Assembly (NCBI GenBank): GCA_964036275.1
Contig: OZ038434.1
Span: 17,473,879 to 17,537,878, forward strand
Length of the DNA: 64,000 bases
Reading direction: 5' to 3'
Source of the DNA: Litoditis marina
Lineage: Eukaryota; Nematoda; Chromadorea; Rhabditida; Rhabditidae
Position numbers and translations under genes: made by a program. The notes under the pieces are model-generated. The model saw only the letters and a program-made list of their open reading frames with translations, was not told the DNA's origin and did not search any database. This document shows, one piece after another, positions 52,380 to 64,000 of the stretch; position 1 is the stretch's first letter, and every line of letters starts with the position of its first letter.

Positions 52380-52460
52380 AACGAGAGAGGAAGAGAGAAA
52401 GAGAGAGAGAGGGAAAGAGAGAACGAGAGAATGAGAGAGAGAGGAAAGAGAGGGAGAGAC
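52380..52460 (+). repeat. interrupted GA tract
   Basis: GA with AAAG, GGAA and CGAG interruptions, just 5' of the first coding exon of the Gln-rich gene. Confidence 0.8.
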
Positions 52461-53289
52461 TGTGTAAGAAAATAGTAAATTAGTAATAAGAGTTCCGTGG
52501 AAAGTATGACAGAACAAAATAAATGTTAATGAAGTAGATAACTAGATGGGATATTACATATTACATAAAGTAAAGGGTGAATAATGTATTTTTTTCCACA
52601 AACATCAATACGAATATTCGCGTCAGTATGAGTAATTTAAAACTAAGCGAAACTACTATTCCCCTCTCTTAGTTTTGAGAAAACGGAAAAAAACGGAAAA
52701 CATTCCGGTACACCAAGTGTTCTCGAAGACTCATCACAACTGCCAAAGATTATACGAGAAGAGATACTTCTTCTGAATGAAATGTCATGCTAATCTACTC
52801 TAATCTCATATGAAAGATCATTCTGGATTATGTTCAGTCCATTGGAATACGTGAATGCGTTGCTCCAATACGGCTATCACAAAAGCGGAGCATGAACTCA
52901 GAACTCAATATTTATCTACAAGTCATCTTCAATGCGTACATCTATCTTCATAAACGTTTAGAGAATCGAAATTCAGTAAACTGGTCTTCGTAAACGGTTA
53001 CATTACCAAAAGAGCCGGTTAGGTGGAAAATACGCCCGGTTTGATTGTAGCTGTTGAGCTTGAGCATTGATGCCTCTTTCTCAATACAACAGTAGCTTAC
53101 TTGAGATTTAGATAATCTCAATCCGGCTTCTCCCGATTCTTATAAATACCCCCTGAATTAGAACACGGGGATTGTACCCGCCTCGTTGCGACAGAATTCC
53201 GAGACAATTAGCAAATGGGTCTGGAAATACAGCTAGTTTTGCATGATGTTGACAGCTAGCAGGTAGAAGGGAGATGAACGTCATCCTAG

Positions 53290-53316
53290 AGAGAAAGGAG
53301 GAGAAGAGAGGAGGAT

Positions 53317-53369
<53 letters not shown>

Positions 53370-53497
53370 GGGGAGAGATCCCTCACCTATCTATACTATA
53401 ACCGATGACCCTCTCACTCCTTCTTTCTTGTTTTCTCCCTTCACGTCTCTCTCTCTCTCTCTTCCCCTCTCCCTCCTTCTCTCTCGTTCTACCCTCT

Positions 53498-53530
<33 letters not shown>
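53290..53530. repeat. opposed GA and CT arrays
   Basis: GA at about 53319-53357 and CT at about 53447-53461 and 53503-53530, inverted relative to each other, about 90-150 bp apart. They resemble the pair at 26.4-26.9 kb. Confidence 0.85.
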
Positions 53531-53535
<5 letters not shown>

Positions 53536-54540
53536 ATAACGAGGTGTTTCGTTGGTTGACAATCAATCCCTACGCCTGAAACCGGTAACCAGTCTCGTTC
53601 TCTCCACAATGATCAATACACAGAAATCATAAAGAGGAATCGGCAACAAAATGTCGAATGCTTCCATTGATCCCGAAAAGAGACTATCAACCAAAGTAAG
53701 CGAGCGTTAATCGAGGTGAAACTAGACAAGCTTGGATTTCGAAGTTGAAGTTGAAAAGCAAATCAACCAACATTCAAACTGACGGCTTCACCCACTAATA
53801 GGAGGAGATAAAACCTTGTAATCCGTTACAATAAACCCTTCATTCATGTTTATCAGCTGTTTGTCAACAAATCTAAGGAGAACAACAAGTATCCCTCCTC
53901 TTATATCTAATGAAGTCCTCTAAGAGAAAGAACATGTGCGTGCAGTTATGAAACCAATCACTATATTAACTCATAGCTATAAAATGAACTCTTCAATCAA
54001 TTCCGCCTGATTCTTTGATTCAATGCCATTTCGTGTTAATTACATATCAAATTACTTTTTCTGCTTCGGTTAAACATCAAGTGGATTAGGTGAAACGTTT
54101 ATTACAGGTATTGCGCTCTGCACATTGCACTTCATCAAACATTCAGAACATTCTGCAATCTAATATTAAAAGGGATTGCAGAAATACTACATTAAACTTG
54201 GCTAAATAACGAGAAAATGCAAAAAAGACCTCTATCCGCCAAGTTGTTAAATTATGAAACTTAGATGAAGAATATTAAGACGTTTCAGGTGTACGATTGC
54301 AAAATCAAAAAAGGTCACCTCAAGTACAAAAATGTGTGTGATGACAGAAAAGCTATAGGTACAAGGTATAAGGAATCAAAAGCATTCAAAATCAGTTGTA
54401 AAGTGCAAAGATTCTATCTAGCACATCTTCACGTGACGGTCCTATTTACTTGTTGCGTATCCCCCCTATTCTCTCCTGACCCCTATGGATGCGTCACCAG
54501 TGATCGACCCTATTCTGTTGCATATCTTCGAAATATAGTT

Positions 54541-54571
54541 CAACCGCTCTCTCTTATCTCTCATCTCTCTC

Positions 54572-54605
<34 letters not shown>
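54541..54605 (+). repeat. CT array
   Basis: CTCTCT with ATCTCTC interruptions, pure CT at about 54573-54603. One of the few arrays with pyrimidines on the plus strand. Confidence 0.85.
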
Positions 54606-54607
<2 letters not shown>

Positions 54608-55055
54608 CGGATAGAAAACATTGATCGAAAACCGGGCGCAAACTGGCGAGCTGATTGAGACAATAGACTACAATCGACTAGAATGAACAGTCTATCGTGA
54701 ACCGACCATCGCGTTCTATCTATGCTTATTGAAAACGACACCTTGAAAACGCAATTTGTATGCTTGTATCTCACAAAGACGTAAAACATTCCTTATTATT
54801 ACAGTTTTTTCGGCAACATATTGATTTTACTTGAATATTTATAGCGGGTGATAATTGGACATATAAAAACCTCAAAAGAGTCGAGTCCACACTATGGGTG
54901 GGCGATAAAAAACATACTGTAGGTACACATGAAGACAGATTATATCTTTGTGGTACAAAACAGTACGGCAGTATCTAGAATGATACGGAAAAGTAGCGCG
55001 AGATACACGAACGAGAGATTTGAAGAAAGAAAAAGAAAGATTGTGAGAGGAAGAG

Positions 55056-55058
<3 letters not shown>

Positions 55059-55124
<66 letters not shown>

Positions 55125-55133
55125 CAATCTTGC
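55059..55133 (+). repeat. GA array
   Basis: Mostly pure GA, followed directly by CAATCTTGCAG and a GC-richer segment. Confidence 0.9.
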
Positions 55134-55137
55134 AGAG

Positions 55138-55380
55138 ATCACGCGAGCTGCTGTGTTTTGTGTGGGAGTGAGCCCTTCCTCTCGAGACTGGCGGGTTCAA
55201 AGATCGGCGACAACTGCGAGATGGAATGGGGAAATTGAGGGGCGGTGCTGCACAAATATTTGCAGTGGCCGCGAGGGACAAAAAGGCAAACAGAGTAACA
55301 ACAAGTGTCTGAGGGGGCAGAGAACAGCAGACTACTCTCCATACGGGAGACATGGGAGGTGAATCGGGGTCACAGAGGTC
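55138..55380. other. GC-richer segment, possible exon or promoter
   Basis: After the GA array, CAATCTTGCAG looks like an acceptor and GGGAG/GTGAAT near 55360 like a donor; the plus strand stays open between them, and the minus strand is open too. No protein family is recognised. It could equally be promoter DNA of the Gln-rich gene. Not called as a gene. Confidence 0.2.
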
Positions 55381-55796
55381 AAAGACCGCATTATCGTGAA
55401 AGAGAGAAAGAAAAAAGCCGTTTTTCGATGCAACTGCATGAAACTTCATAATTTTGCATCAAAAATAGTCAAATTTTCATGATTTAGGGAAATAGGAGTA
55501 GGTCTTTGGACTTTTTATGAAGATTTGAACAATTTACTGGAGTATGGTTGTCGCCTAGGTGAAGTGACCGGCCTTACAGCCGATTCCAGCTCAATTTACT
55601 GTGAAATCGGCTGCAGCCGGAAATCCCGGTATTCCGGAGTCAGAATTAAACGTGAGTGCAGATAGGGCATGTATCTTTCCGGTATTTTAGGTTGCGAACG
55701 CACCCATTTCGTTGGAGAACTGCGGGACAGAATTCTGGAGAAAAAGGAGCCTGGTTGCTAGGAGTTTTAAAGGAGAGCCCACTTGAACTGAAGCAC

Positions 55797-55797
<1 letters not shown>

Positions 55798-55839
<42 letters not shown>
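55798..55839 (+). repeat. CTGT tetranucleotide array
   Basis: About ten CTGT units in intergenic DNA. Confidence 0.95.
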
Positions 55840-55842
<3 letters not shown>

Positions 55843-56435
55843 ATATTCTCTCTCCACATGTATGATGATTGTTAGTTGCTACCCGTTGATTTCAATACTG
55901 TAAATATGTACTTTAAAATGCATTCGATTAAATGGCAACATAAAGACCGAATGCTGTTTGATAGCTTCACAGAGACCGGTTCGGAAATCGAATTAAATAG
56001 GTTCCCTTATTCAACACTTACCCAATACAAAACAGAGAAGTTTCTGAATTTATATTACTTTAGGATGATCAAAATGACTTTTAGCTCATTTTATTACCAA
56101 TAACAAAAGTGTGGTAATTATTGCAATCGCACTCAACGTCAATAATGGTCGCGAAAGTACACTCAAACAATCGATATTGACAGTTTGAACAATGAACATT
56201 ATTAGGTCCGATTATGGACGCGACACCATTAAAGCTATATGAAAAACATCCAATAAATCTGAACACATCAATACAACACTTCTCCGGTCAGGCAATGCCC
56301 AAGACAAGATCCTACTATCATAACTTTCGGCCCACACTCAGTTCGCTCTAAGAAACCAGCCGTTTTCCAGCTAAAATTACAAAAACCAGCTGCCTTCGGA
56401 GAACTGAATTTTACGATACATTTTGTTGAAAACGC

Positions 56436-56577
56436 GGCCACTGTGTATACTAGAAGTAAATTGAATAGTTACGTGAAGTTGGCAGTCTAATGAGGTATTG
56501 TGTACTTTGTCATTGCACGTTTCTGAGTTCTGCTGTGTTTTACGTTTTACGTGACTGTGCAATTGGCCAACAGTATA
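56436..56577. mobile_element. family-4 element
   Basis: TATACTAGAAGTAAATTGAA to CAATTGGCCAACAGTATAT, with GAGTTCTGCTGTGTTTTACG; parallel to 9625-9757. Confidence 0.75.
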
Positions 56578-56965
56578 TGTGGTGTGACCGAGCGAAACAG
56601 TGCACCTAGAAAGCGAATGTAGCGCGAATGACTCAATTATAGACGAATAGCTCTCGGTTAATCCGAAAATGATAAGCCTTCGCATAGATTAAACTGACGA
56701 AGACACCACAATGATCAGAGTACAAGCACATCTGATGTACGCAGAACAAAAAAGGAACTGGAAAAAGTAGGTAGCCTAGTATAGCATGTTACATATATGA
56801 ACTTACTGAGCTTACAAGAACCTCTTTGCCCAGTTCTGAGGAGAAAATGTTTAGAAGAGCTGTACACTACGAGAGACAGTTCAATTATGTTAAAGAATTC
56901 AATTATGCATAAACTGCAGCAAATTATGCAATCGGGACTCAAAGTTAAGCACAGCCAGGTACTGG

Positions 56966-57190
<225 letters not shown>

Positions 57191-58589
57191 CGATAGAGGG
57201 AAGTTGAAAAGGGTGCATGTCAGTCAGACAACCCATGGCGAGCGGTGTATCTGACGGACAGACGATAGATAAGAGAGTGCGCAGAGAAAGAGAGGAACGA
57301 GAGACCAAAACAGGTCGACTTCTAGACAAACACATACATCCACTGTGTTCTTTGGTCAATATAGTCAGGGGCGTCAGTCTGTAGCCAGCAGACTGGCACC
57401 TTCGACGGCTAGACGGTACCTAGAGAGCATGCAAAACGAGAGACGCCGACGTTTTGGTATATATGCAAGTAGGTTGTGAGCCCAGCAATAAAAGTTGTGT
57501 TTCAAATGGAATGCAAGGTACACGTTGAAGTAAATGGAATACGCATTTGAGATGTGGAAAAAAACATCAACAACCGTGCCTTTTTCCGTTGAACTTTCAC
57601 GTAAAAATAACGTGTAACAAAAAACATCAACAACTGGCGTATTGTGGCCAACCGAACATCTTCTAGTCTATCGCTAAACTACAACCACGTGTCAGATGAA
57701 CTGTTAATTCGAGCCAACTGATAACAGTTATCAACAAAACACAGGCCAACTGAAATAATCAATACATTGTTATCAGTTACCAGGGAACAAAGAAGCAACA
57801 TAGAAACATCGGACAGAAAGTGCTCGAGAAAATCAAAAGGATGAGGTCGTTTTGGATCATTAGGGGCCGAAATCTACATTTCACATGACTAGTTCAAATG
57901 AAAACTTCCCTCAAAATTTGTCTTGACGGTCTGAAAAAATCTAAACTGGGAGGTTATTTGGCATAGAAACTGAACCTATCTAGTTTCATCATCTGAAATA
58001 CGTGGAAAAAATGATATTTGCTATGAAAGTTGGAGGCATTCTACGAAAATAGTCAAGTGAACTTGTTCTATGATTTCTCAGCAACCATTGGCCCTATTAC
58101 GCATACTTGTTGTTGATTATAAATACAATCAATTTGTCAAATAGGCAATGTGGGAAAGTAGACACTGTTCCTAATACTCATATCATTTCTATTTGAGTCG
58201 ATATTATAATTACGAAAAAACAAATTAACAACGTTGAATTATTACATGATATAACTGGTTTCGAACAATTTGTTGACCACTTCTTTCTTTTTTCATCCTC
58301 TTCGCGCCTGGTAAAACCTGGCTAAAGGGTGGTTTCTCACAAAAAAAGGACCCCGGTTACTTAGTTAACTTACCGGTTTGGTTTCTTATAACCTGTCTGA
58401 ATATGGCATTGGGTCTGGTCTGTGATTGTCAACCAAGGAAAAGAACCACAAAATTGTCTACAAGGTTTGTAACCGACGTAATTAACTCTAAATTTGAAAA
58501 TTAGAAAAAAATATTTTTTGCGCGTCATTTGCAAATGGGACAAGCATTGGGAACCATGGTGACTGAACTCATTTAGGTATCATTAAAGG

Positions 58590-58927
58590 GGGGCGAGAGG
58601 GAGAGAGACGGAGAGACATTAGAGAAGAGAGGGAATAGATCGGGCACGAAGAAGACGTGACCATCGAAGAAAAAGGAGTTAGGGTATAAAGGTTAAAGGA
58701 GATGGGAAAGGGCATTAGAGAAAGAGAGAGAGAGAGGAGGGCGAGAGAGAGAGAGGGGGGACGCAGAGAAAAGAGCAAAAGTTCAAACTGAATGAGATAT
58801 AGTGGAGTTGTATTTGCATGCTTCTAATACGCACTCCCGGCCGACCTAGACGGACAAAGACCTTGAGTTTGGCGAAGAAGTGTCGAGCGGAATATGTGAG
58901 AAGAGAGAACAGAGAGAGAGAGAGAGG

Positions 58928-58963
<36 letters not shown>

Positions 58964-58990
58964 TAGAGATAGAGAGATAGAGAGAGAGGG
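58590..58990 (+). repeat. scattered GA tracts
   Basis: Interrupted GA at 58590-58640 and 58715-58770, and a purer array at 58907-58990 with GATA interruptions. Confidence 0.8.
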
Positions 58991-59319
58991 GCACAGGAAA
59001 CAGGCTACTAAAACGATAGAAAAAGTTAATAAACTATCACAACTATCGATGATAATTTTTACTACTAACAGTTTTCTAAATTATAGGTATAGTAGCCAAT
59101 TTCCTATCGTGTATAACATTCCCATAGAACCTTCGATAATTTAGTTTTTCTGCAACCTTTTTACCATGAAATAATTATTGGTACTCATAGGGCATTTCAT
59201 GATTAAAACACGCCCAGTCATTCAGCAGCAGAATGATTTTTGGTCTACGGCTGCGGGCGGCTGGCTCAATTACACCAGGCAGCCACGGCATATAGACGGC
59301 TATAGAAGAGATAAACGGT

Positions 59320-59342
59320 AGAGGGACGGAGAGAGGGAGAGG

Positions 59343-59394
<52 letters not shown>

Positions 59395-59480
59395 CTTGTG
59401 AGAAGAAGGGTGAGACACAGAACACAGAGAGAGAGAGAGAGAGAGAGAGAACATAGACACAGAGGGAGAGGGGGGCAGGG
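59320..59480 (+). repeat. two GA arrays
   Basis: GA at about 59345-59391 and 59427-59450, separated by a CTTGTGAGAAGAAGGGTG spacer. GAGAGACGCAGAC follows at about 59506. Confidence 0.85.
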
Positions 59481-60384
59481 TGTAGCTAGGAGACCGGAAG
59501 CGGGTGAGAGACGCAGACCAACACAGCCCAACCATTGAAAATAGAGTTCCTGCCGTCATCGGAAATACAGATTAACTTGATCGTAATCTATTGAAGCAGC
59601 TGTAACAAAGTTACTGTTTATTGGAAATTGGAACGGTTCCAACCATAAAACTGGGTGCAGCATACCACTAAAACGAACTTCGTATCTTGGTCTTTCAAGA
59701 ATAATCTCATTTGATAATAGGCTAAGCCTTGTTTCGACTGGCACATGTCACGTTCATCGGGTTCAAAAATCTCAAGTTTGCGACACTTACGATGACCGAG
59801 TTTTCACTGCACAATTTTCATTTAAACTCAAAAAACAATTTTCGAGTTTTTGAGCCGAACTTTCACAAGCCTAGTGACAACTGACCACCGCACCAAATGT
59901 TTACAAATGAGTATCGATTCCCTAGTTAATGAAGTTATTGAAAGGCAGTAATTTGTTTAATTCAATGGTTTTGTGAAGAAGTGACGTAAGTATAGACCAC
60001 GGTGTTCTGCGTTCGTTGATTTTTACGCAGTGAAACGCGGCCGGTCGCAAAGACCGCGACGCATGAGATATTACTGTAGATTTCAAAAATATTTGAAATT
60101 CGCGGGCGCACTCTCTCGCTCCTCCACACTATTTCTTGCGAGCCGCACGCGTCAGAGCTCCGCGAGGCGACGGCGCGAACATTCAAAACCGCGGCGCACT
60201 TGAACTAAAGCGTCAATTGGAGCATTGTAGGGTTCAAACACCGTGAGACTAATGACACATCCATTTGCGAGACCACACTGAACACACATAGAACGGAGAG
60301 ATCGATAAGTACATGTGGCACGGGAAAAGAGGGAGCAAAGGACAATCTTGGAAAGTGGGCCGAAATATCAAATGGACACGTGTC

Positions 60385-60404
60385 AGAGAAAGAAACAGAG
60401 AAAG

Positions 60405-60457
<53 letters not shown>
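60385..60457 (+). repeat. GA array
   Basis: GAAA-interrupted, then pure GA to about 60455. Confidence 0.9.
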
Positions 60458-60461
<4 letters not shown>

Positions 60462-60725
60462 AGAACAGAAAGAACACAGATCACAGCCGGAAACATTGAG
60501 TGATGCCATAATTCTAGCCCCACAATGTGTGTTTTGCATCATATAATCGATAATCTGGCAGCAGTATAATCGATAATCTGGCAACAATAGAGGTGTCACG
60601 TACGTGACTGCCTCCAGCTGGAATGTGGAGAGAACACAAGTAGAGGGCCCGCCTCTCTATCTCTCTATCTCTCTTGCCACTTGTTATTGCGCTCATTCTG
60701 AATGAATCGAATGTGATGTTTGGAA

Positions 60726-60747
60726 TATATATATATATATATATATG
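60726..60747 (+). repeat. TA dinucleotide run
   Basis: About 11 TA units. Similar short TA runs lie near 497-515 and 14245-14262. Confidence 0.85.
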
Positions 60748-60827
60748 AGGCTGTCATGTTACCCCACTCCTTCACTCCACTTCCTAGTTTAGTTATAAGG
60801 ATGCAGGAGATTAGGAGGAAGAAATTC

Positions 60828-60910
60828 GAGAGAGAGAGAGAGAGAGAGAGAAAAAGAGGGAGAGAAAAAGAGAGATAGGGTGAGTGAGAGAGGGGAAAGA
60901 AAGAGAGGAC
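60828..60910 (+). repeat. GA array
   Basis: Pure GA for about 25 bp, then GAGGGAGAAAAAG-type purine sequence. Confidence 0.85.
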
Positions 60911-62520
60911 ATACATCACAGCATTACAACAAAGCAAATAACAACTTTACTCCGCGAATAGGTTAGTCAGCAACCAGGTTAGTTTGACGTATTCAACTTC
61001 ATTACGCTCGAGGTTTTCGAATCATAGCGCCTTCTATTTCTAACCAACTTTTGAACTCACACGAAATTCATGATATTTTTCATTAATCTATTCAATGTTA
61101 AGTGAGACTAGTGATTAACTCGAATGACTTTCGAAAAGAATAGAACAAACAAATATATGCATTTCTAGTAATGGAAAATACTTCCTTTGCAAATACGTGC
61201 AATAGGAAAGGGCGATGGGCGAAAGAATAGTCATGGGGGAGGGAGCAAAGAACACCCATCGAACAGAGACACTGCTGCCCCCAGCACAGACATCACACTA
61301 ACGAATAGGTTGCAATGGGGGGGGGGGGGGATGGGGCAGGGCAGATATGGTCAAAAAAGTCAAGGAGAGGGTTCGTTTCAAGTCCAGAGGGGGTCGAAAA
61401 CTGCACGGTTCCAGCAATCAAAACAAATCTTTTCTGGAAATTTTCCGTTCATTTGTTGGAATAAAGTTTGTTTTTCATTTTTGGGAGTGATGTCAGAGCA
61501 TTCTCTGGCCGCCTCTATTAGGGGAAAGACGATGAATACTTCTGGGTTCCATCTGTAGGGACAGCATTGTTCTCTATGTACGCCTAATACACACCAAGAT
61601 CAAACTACAAACCTTGTACTTTAATCTGCAAATACCGTTAAATTCATAAATCTCGATTGACGCACACCTAGGATCAGACTACTAACAGAGGAAAACGAGA
61701 GAACATCTCCGTGTCTGTCAGTTTTGCCTAGAACAACTCTATAGTACTTGTCATTCTTACGTGTACTCCTGCACAGGGGACGGCTCAAACTATAGATAAA
61801 CAGTTTCGACGGAAAAGAGCGTGAAACTGTTTTTAATGTGTGATAAAAACGTATGTCATCAGACGAGACTCTTAAGAATCTCCTAATCTCTCTCAATCAG
61901 AATCTCTTAAAACTTGAGAGATTCTGTAAATCATTTTTCCATGAGTGCACAGAGTTATTCTTCGGTTCATCTATCCAAAAAACATTATGTCATGGTTTAT
62001 GGAGTTTTCTCAGGACAGAGAATATCAACAAAACCTTGGAACCAATATATTTGGCTATTATGAATCGTACAAAATGAATGACATCGATTGGACATCTGAC
62101 TCATATTGTGGCTAGACAGTTCCTGGGATGACAAATCGCTCAGAAACACTAGTTTCGTTTCGGTACAGAAATCAGATACCCTTCCCTTGCACACATTCTT
62201 TCTGTATTTTTCTTTCACTCCACTTCTATCTCGCTTCACATTGCTTTCTTGATATACCTTATGCTGCTATTTCATTGCTTTGAAATTGATAGAAAATAAG
62301 ACTGTCAAGGTATGAGCTTGCAATTCAAAGCATACACATAAGAAATGTCGATAAAAACGCGTGATTTCGTACCGAGAGCGATAAAAGGTTTTGCGCGGTT
62401 AGTACATGTAGCATTGGAGCGGTCGATCAAACTTAGAATACGGAGATAGGAAGATGAAACCCAGATTGTAGGGGACAAGATACTATCGCAGCTGGCACTA
62501 AGGGGGGATCAGTTGCCAAG

Positions 62521-62644
62521 GTTAAAGAAGGACGATTATGTGGACCAATCCGGTGACAACGGTCCTTTAAACTGCAATTAAAAAATGTATTGCAGTTTAA
62601 AGGACTGAAGCGTTGTGATTAGACCACATAATCGTCCTTCTTTG
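62521..62644. mobile_element. family-1 palindromic element (copy 5)
   Basis: GTTAAAGAAGGACGATTATG to CATAATCGTCCTTCTTTGA, almost identical to the 18174 copy, including AAAAATGTATTGCAGTTTAA. Confidence 0.9.
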
Positions 62645-63646
62645 AGAAGGGGGAAGTCGGAGAACGAAGATGGAATGTAGGGGAGAGGAAAAACTATTCA
62701 ATGTTTTTCGAAGAAGAGAGGGAGAAAGATAGAAAGGAGGTACAAAAGGTGGGAGCGTGAGAGGGCGATAACTAGATAGAAAGGAAGGGGGGGAGGTGCT
62801 CAAAGAGTGTGTGTATGTAGTAATTTCCTAGAAAAGTACCGAAAAAAGATAGGAAAAAGAAACATCTCCACAAGGAGACTGCGCTTCTTACGATTACAAA
62901 ACATCGAACTCACAAAAAACTTAGAAGTTTATTCAACAAAATTGAAAAATACCGAAAAGCAGTGTATAAACTTATACCAGTACCAACGCAAGATGATAAT
63001 CGAGTGAACTTGAAAAAGGCAAACAACAAAGTTGTGTCATGAGAAAAAAAATAATCATATAACTCTAGGTCTAAGCAAACCATACATGAAGAACATTGAG
63101 GGCGAGAAATTCAAAGTGGTTCACCCACATTAAAAAGGAAAGAAAATAACAATTTAAGAAAACGTCCAAAAAATGAGTAAACCTAACTAATCCTGTGATC
63201 GACTTATTCAGAAAACAACTTAAAACGACAGACAAGTCCTCACTGAAATGACAACAACACAGAAAGTTGAACAAATGTCGTCATAGAAATACCCTGCCCA
63301 CAAAGGTTACCCTTTCAGGTTTATCATAATACACTCATGCGGCTATAGCTTTCACAATTCGAGGCTGTGACGAACTGTCTACCGCAACATTATTCTTTTT
63401 CGATTGCTTCAAATAAAAAATAGATTGAAAAGGTAAATGCTAACGCACATGGGAAATTTTTTGCAAATGTTCAGGTTCTCAAAGGAGGTTTTCGGTTCGG
63501 AAAACAAACATGAGCTTCATGAAAGAAGGGTGCAGCGCCATTTTAGGCTCTACTATCTATGAACCTACAAACTTCAGCCGCAAACGGAAAGTGTCCGCCA
63601 AGGTAGATCCCCTGAGTGTATGAATAAGAAGAGATGTGTCCTTCTA

Positions 63647-64000
63647 CTACTGCGGTCGATGTTGTGGTGGAACTCCTCCCGGTGGCGCCGGGCGGCGAAC
63701 CTGCGCCGGAGACGCAGTGTACCGCACCTGAAACACTTCCCATAAACTCAGACAGATTAAGGTGTCAATTATATTCCATCAAATGATTTCGAGTTTTCCG
63801 ATCTTTATAGGGTTCCATTGGTGTCTAAATAATTTTCTCTATAATTTGAATCACGGTTCAATAAATATTCTTATTCTTATGCAGCTACACATGCGATATG
63901 ACATAGAACATAGATAGGGAATATTCACCAAGCTACTAAACCATTTCGCGGCAGGTGAGAGCGCGAGAGCAGTACGTCGGGAAGAAGTGCGAAGACCTGC
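63647..64000 (-). CDS. possible 3' end of an unrecognised gene (right edge)
   Basis: A GC-richer exon at 63727-63647 has a TTTCAG acceptor and ends in a stop: VRYTASPAQVRRPAPPGGVP and six more residues. Upstream, 64000-63929 is open in the matching phase up to a GTGAAT donor (KWFSSL before the junction). An alternative donor at 63941 would use another frame. The Pro/Arg/Gln composition resembles the Gln-rich gene, so a 5' exon of that gene in another frame is a second possibility, although the splice phases tried do not fit its first coding exon. No domain is recognised. Confidence 0.3.

Noticed and set aside
53651..54400. Possible two-exon gene (MSNASIDPEKRLSTK then VYDCKIKKGHLKYK)
   Set aside because: A good start context and GTAAGC donor, but the second exon is AT-rich, has no family match, and no further exons follow.
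62807..63007. 66-residue Lys-rich, helix-prone frame
   Set aside because: AT-rich intergenic DNA, no promoter or splice context, no recognisable family.

Overview
The window is animal nuclear DNA and most likely comes from a nematode, probably Caenorhabditis or a close rhabditid. Coding exons are short, of higher GC than the introns, and separated by many AT-rich introns with TTTCAG-type acceptors. Several start codons sit a few bases after a splice-acceptor-like AG, as expected for spliced-leader trans-splicing. Non-coding DNA carries CTGCGTCTC-type and CTACAGTA-type words that I associate with Caenorhabditis. The species cannot be named from sequence alone.

Layout. 1-5.7 kb (-): UNC-93/MFSD11-like membrane protein A, cut by the left edge. 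5.7-14.6 kb: no gene, many short inverted-repeat elements. 14.6-20.6 kb (+): a complete paralogue B, head-to-head with A. 21.4-26.0 kb (-): a small protein with two C2HC zinc fingers (ZNF474-like). It is divergent with the next gene, 27.3-32.4 kb (+), the 32-kDa subunit of replication protein A (RPA2); an E2F-like site lies between them. 32.9-35.1 and 36.3-39.0 kb (+): tandem genes for small secreted Gly/His- and Gly/Arg-rich proteins with the same C-terminal Cys domain and a duplicated TATA promoter. 41.3-52.3 kb (-): a 19-exon gene for a Gln-rich, probably nuclear protein that I could not name. 52.3-63.6 kb: no convincing gene, many GA arrays. 63.6-64 kb (-): the tail of a possible further gene.

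Gene models were built by hand. A and B support each other exon by exon, as do the two Gly-rich genes. RPA2, the C2HC gene and the Gln-rich gene rest on phase-consistent splice sites and family resemblance. The genes do not form one pathway; this is an ordinary mixed gene neighbourhood with two local duplications.

The most unusual content is the repeat landscape: at least eight families of short terminal-inverted-repeat elements, several ending in TATAGT and lying directly against splice sites; a nested insertion with a 9-bp target duplication; a 909-bp element with TTA duplications and an internal hairpin array; a tRNA-like element; and more than fifteen GA/CT arrays.
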